Assembly (NCBI GenBank): GCA_903932145.1
Contig: CAIZFE010000025.1
Coordinates: forward strand, 1 to 64,000
Length of the DNA: 64,000 nt
DNA from: an uncultured Rhodopila sp.
GTDB lineage: Bacteria > Pseudomonadota > Alphaproteobacteria > Acetobacterales > Acetobacteraceae
Reading direction: 5' to 3'
A program made the translations under genes and the position numbers. Of the stretch, positions 61,298-64,000 are shown piece after piece. The notes beneath the pieces were generated by a model. It had not been told where the DNA came from. It ran no database searches and was given only the letters and a program-made list of their open reading frames with translations. The first letter of the stretch is position 1, and every line of letters starts with the position of its first letter.

Positions 61298-61328
61298 AAA
61301 AAGGCCGGTGATCTTTCAACCACCGGCC
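61298..61328 (-). terminator. Intrinsic terminator of rpoC
   Basis: Read on the minus strand: GGCCGGTG, loop GTTGAAAGAT, CACCGGCC, then TTTTT and more T-rich bases. An 8-bp GC stem followed by a T run, 30 nt after the rpoC stop. This is a textbook Rho-independent terminator ending the rpoBC operon. Confidence 0.9.
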
Positions 61329-61358
61329 CCGCATCCGTCGCATCGAAGAGTAAAAAAA

Positions 61359-64000
61359 CTACTCCGCGGCGGTTTCTTCCGTCAGACGCGCATTCTCGTT
61401 CCACAGCGTCCGCTGATCGCGTCCGGCCGCCACGGCGCGGAGGCGGTTCATCACCGCGCCCGTGCCAGCCGGGATCAGACGACCCACGATCACGTTCTCC
61501 TTCAGCCCCATCAGGCTGTCGGTCTTGCCCGCCGTCGCCGCCTCGGTCAGCACCCGCGTCGTCTCCTGGAACGAGGCCGCGCTGATGAAGCTGTTGGTTT
61601 GCAACGAGGCCTTGGTGATGCCCTGCAGCACCGGCATCGCATGCGCCGGACGTTCGTCCTTCATCAGCTTGCTGTTGATGTGATCGAACTCCGTCCGGTC
61701 CACCGTCTCCCCGGTCAGGAAGGTGGTGTCGCCCGGATCCATGATTTCGACCTTCTGCAGCATCTGACGGACGATCACCTCGATATGCTTATCGTTGATC
61801 TTCACGCCCTGCAGACGATAGACGTCCTGGATTTCGTTCACCAGATAGTCCGACAGCGCCTCGACACCCATCACCTTCAGGATGTCATGCGGCACGCGCG
61901 GCCCATCGACCAGCGGATCGCCCTTGCGGACGAAATCGCCTTCCTGCACGCTGATGTGCTTGCCCTTCTGGATCAGGTACTCGGTCTCTTCCTGCGTCTC
62001 GTCGTTCTTCACGACGATGCGGCGCTTGGCCTTGTAATCCTTGCCGAATTCCACCCTTCCGTCGCACTCGGCGATAACCGCGTGATCCTTGGGACGCCGA
62101 GCCTCGAACAGTTCCGCGACCCGCGGCAGACCGCCGGTGATGTCACGCGTCTTCGAACCCTCACGCGGGATACGGGCGATCACGTCGCCGGCCTGCACGG
62201 TGGCACCGTTATCGACCGACAAGATGGAGTCCGGCGCCAGGAAGTAGCGGGCGTCGGTGTTGTTCTCCAGCCGGATAACCTCGTTCCTGGCATCCTTCAA
62301 TTGCAGACGCGGACGCAGATCGATGCTCTTGGAACCTTGCTTGTAATCGACGACGACCTTCGACGTCAGGCCGGTCACTTCATCCATCCGCTCCATCAGC
62401 GTGATGCTTTCGATCAGGTCGATGTATTCGACCTTACCGGCGCGTTCCGTGATGATCGGCAGGGTGAACGGATCCCATTCGGCCAGTTTCTGGCCGCGGG
62501 TAACCGTCTGGTTTTCCTCGGCGAGCAAGCGTGCACCGTAGGGGACACGGAAGCGAGCGCGCTCGCGGCCCTTGTCGTCCACCAGCACGATTTCGCAGTT
62601 ACGCGACATGACGATCAAAGCGCCGGAGCTGTTGGCGATGACGTTGCGGTTGTTCACAGTGACTGTGCCGTCATGGCTGGCTTCAACGCTGGACGTTTCC
62701 GCCCCGCGCTGAGCCGCGCCACCGATGTGGAACGTGCGCATCGTCAACTGCGTGCCGGGCTCACCGATCGACTGCGCGGCGATGACGCCGACAGCTTCAC
62801 CGATATTGACCGGCGTGCCGCGAGCCAGATCGCGCCCGTAGCAATGGCCGCAGACGCCAATGTCGGACTCGCAGGTCAGCACCGAACGGATTTTCATCGA
62901 TTCGACGCCGGCGGATTCCAGCAGTTCGGCTTCCGGCTCTTCGATCAGCGTGTTGTTCGGCACCAGCACCTTGCCGGTCGCCGGGTCCAGCACGTCCTCG
63001 GCCGTGGTGCGGCCCAGGGTCCGTTCGGACAGGGACGACACGACTTCACCGCCATCCATGACCGGTTTGACGGTCAGGCCGCGTTCGGTGCCGCAATCTT
63101 CCTCGACGATGATGCAATCCTGCGCCACGTCCACCAGACGACGCGTCAGATAACCCGAGTTCGCCGTCTTCAACGCCGTATCCGCGAGACCCTTGCGGGC
63201 GCCGTGGGTGGAGTTGAAGTACTCAAGGACGGTCAGACCTTCCTTGAAGTTCGCGATAATCGGCTGCTCGATGATCTCACCGGACGGCTTGGCCATCAGC
63301 CCGCGCATACCGGCCAACTGGCGCATCTGCGCCGGCGACCCACGCGCGCCGGAGTGAGACATCATCCACACCGAGTTGGTGGGGACGTTTTTCTCTTGCC
63401 GGCTGATCTCTTTCATCATCGCGCCGGCGACTTCGTCGGTGCAACGCGACCAGGCATCAACGACCTTGTTGTAGCGTTCGCCAGCGGTGATCAGACCATC
63501 CTGATACTGCTGTTCGAACTCTTTCACTTCGGCCTGCGTGCTGGAAATCATCCGGCCCTTGCTGTCCGGGATGATCATGTCGTCCTTGCCGAACGAAATG
63601 CCCGCCTTCGCCGCGTTCGCGAACCCGAGGCCCATCAACCGGTCGGCGAAGATCACGCACTCTTTCTGACCGCAATGGCGATAGACCATGTCGATCACGT
63701 CCGAGACGCTCTTTTTCGTCAACTGGCGGTTGATCAGGCTGAACGGCACGTCCGGGTGCTTCGGCAGGATCTGCGCGATCATCATCCGGCCGGGAGTCGT
63801 CACGACAACCGGCTTGATCGGGTTGCCACCGGCATCCACGGTCTCATAACGCGCACGGATCTTGTCGTGCAGCGTGATGTGCTTGGCGAACAGCGCATGC
63901 TCGATCTCACCGATCGTGCCGAACGCAGGTGTTTCGTTGTCAACGGTTTCCCGGAACAGCACGGTTTCGAGAGACAGGTAGTAGATGCCCAGGACGATAT
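61359..64000 (-). CDS. rpoC: DNA-directed RNA polymerase subunit beta', partial (5' end beyond window)
   Basis: The last ~880 residues of RpoC; the frame is open to base 64000 and starts within [20 protein letters not shown], just after the active-centre NADFDGD segment, which lies outside the window. Present are [33 protein letters not shown] (bridge-helix region), the C-terminal zinc site in EEDCGTERG and [30 protein letters not shown] and [11 protein letters not shown] (trigger-loop region). The protein ends [12 protein letters not shown]. It forms the catalytic Mg2+ centre with RpoB (rpoB lies further right). Confidence 0.98.
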   Translation of the reverse strand, partial: IVLGIYYLSLETVLFRETVDNETPAFGTIGEIEHALFAKHITLHDKIRARYETVDAGGNPIKPVVVTTPGRMMIAQILPKHPDVPFSLINRQLTKKSVSDVIDMVYRHCGQKECVIFADRLMGLGFANAAKAGISFGKDDMIIPDSKGRMISSTQAEVKEFEQQYQDGLITAGERYNKVVDAWSRCTDEVAGAMMKEISRQEKNVPTNSVWMMSHSGARGSPAQMRQLAGMRGLMAKPSGEIIEQPIIANFKEGLTVLEYFNSTHGARKGLADTALKTANSGYLTRRLVDVAQDCIIVEEDCGTERGLTVKPVMDGGEVVSSLSERTLGRTTAEDVLDPATGKVLVPNNTLIEEPEAELLESAGVESMKIRSVLTCESDIGVCGHCYGRDLARGTPVNIGEAVGVIAAQSIGEPGTQLTMRTFHIGGAAQRGAETSSVEASHDGTVTVNNRNVIANSSGALIVMSRNCEIVLVDDKGRERARFRVPYGARLLAEENQTVTRGQKLAEWDPFTLPIITERAGKVEYIDLIESITLMERMDEVTGLTSKVVVDYKQGSKSIDLRPRLQLKDARNEVIRLENNTDARYFLAPDSILSVDNGATVQAGDVIARIPREGSKTRDITGGLPRVAELFEARRPKDHAVIAECDGRVEFGKDYKAKRRIVVKNDETQEETEYLIQKGKHISVQEGDFVRKGDPLVDGPRVPHDILKVMGVEALSDYLVNEIQDVYRLQGVKINDKHIEVIVRQMLQKVEIMDPGDTTFLTGETVDRTEFDHINSKLMKDERPAHAMPVLQGITKASLQTNSFISAASFQETTRVLTEAATAGKTDSLMGLKENVIVGRLIPAGTGAVMNRLRAVAAGRDQRTLWNENARLTEETAAE

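Overview
The window is high-GC DNA from an alphaproteobacterium. The gene families (pnp/rpsO/truB, hfq/hflX, lipA/COQ10-like, B12-dependent reductase, Fic, lone solute-binding proteins, REP-like hairpins) fit Rhodospirillales/Acetobacteraceae best, but that placement is inference; there is no rRNA or tRNA here to test it. About 50 protein genes are packed on both strands. I saw no CRISPR array, no insertion sequence, no prophage and no convincing tRNA.

Layout. 0.4-5.7 kb: a PheC-type periplasmic cyclohexadienyl dehydratase/solute-binding protein, a two-domain M16 peptidase, an orphan CcdA-like antitoxin and a LivJ-type binding protein. 5.9-9.6 kb: a pqiA-pqiB-pqiC envelope lipid-transport operon whose third gene carries a REP-like element between its coupled start and its lipoprotein signal. 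9.8-12.7 kb: an unrecognised 282-residue protein and rmuC. 12.9-18.6 kb: ethanolamine ammonia-lyase (eutBC), acetate kinase overlapping eutC tail to tail, and a lone CoxL-type molybdopterin subunit. 18.7-23.6 kb: small accessory genes (STY0301-like, PPOX, VOC), then a FkbM methyltransferase, GT25 glycosyltransferase and radical SAM/SPASM protein. 23.7-27.8 kb: Asp/Glu racemase, YaiI, RhlE helicase, FNT channel, EF-hand protein.

27.9-37.9 kb: the lipA / COQ10-like / threonine aldolase operon faces an unusual DUF1796-like protein, a HAD phosphatase, hfq and hflX; then two type II haloacid-dehalogenase-like proteins flank alanine dehydrogenase. 38.0-45.0 kb: dienelactone hydrolase, class C serine hydrolase, an AapJ-type binding protein coupled to a class III aminotransferase, Uma2 nuclease-like protein and a Fic protein with a class II style inhibitory motif. 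45.2-50.8 kb: truB, rpsO, pnp and a nitronate-monooxygenase-like flavoprotein. 50.8-60.2 kb: phosphoesterase, class II (adenosylcobalamin) ribonucleotide reductase of the short RTPR type, a broken membrane-protein gene with two in-frame stop codons, a DUF3445 heme demethylase-like protein, alpha/beta hydrolase, family III CoA-transferase and an MFS transporter. 60.2-64 kb: a HigBA-like toxin-antitoxin pair next to a decayed CcdA antitoxin, then rpoC (3' part, running off the right edge) with a clear intrinsic terminator.

The most noteworthy non-gene signal is a family of REP-like hairpins with near-identical copies at about 9.0, 12.8 and 24.8 kb, including a perfect 34-bp inverted pair upstream of rmuC/eutB. 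The most noteworthy gene-level oddity is the 177-codon reading frame at 54.98-55.52 kb that is open except for one TGA and one TAG. I did not find a clearly new multi-gene system; the candidates that deserve a search are stated as such in the findings.
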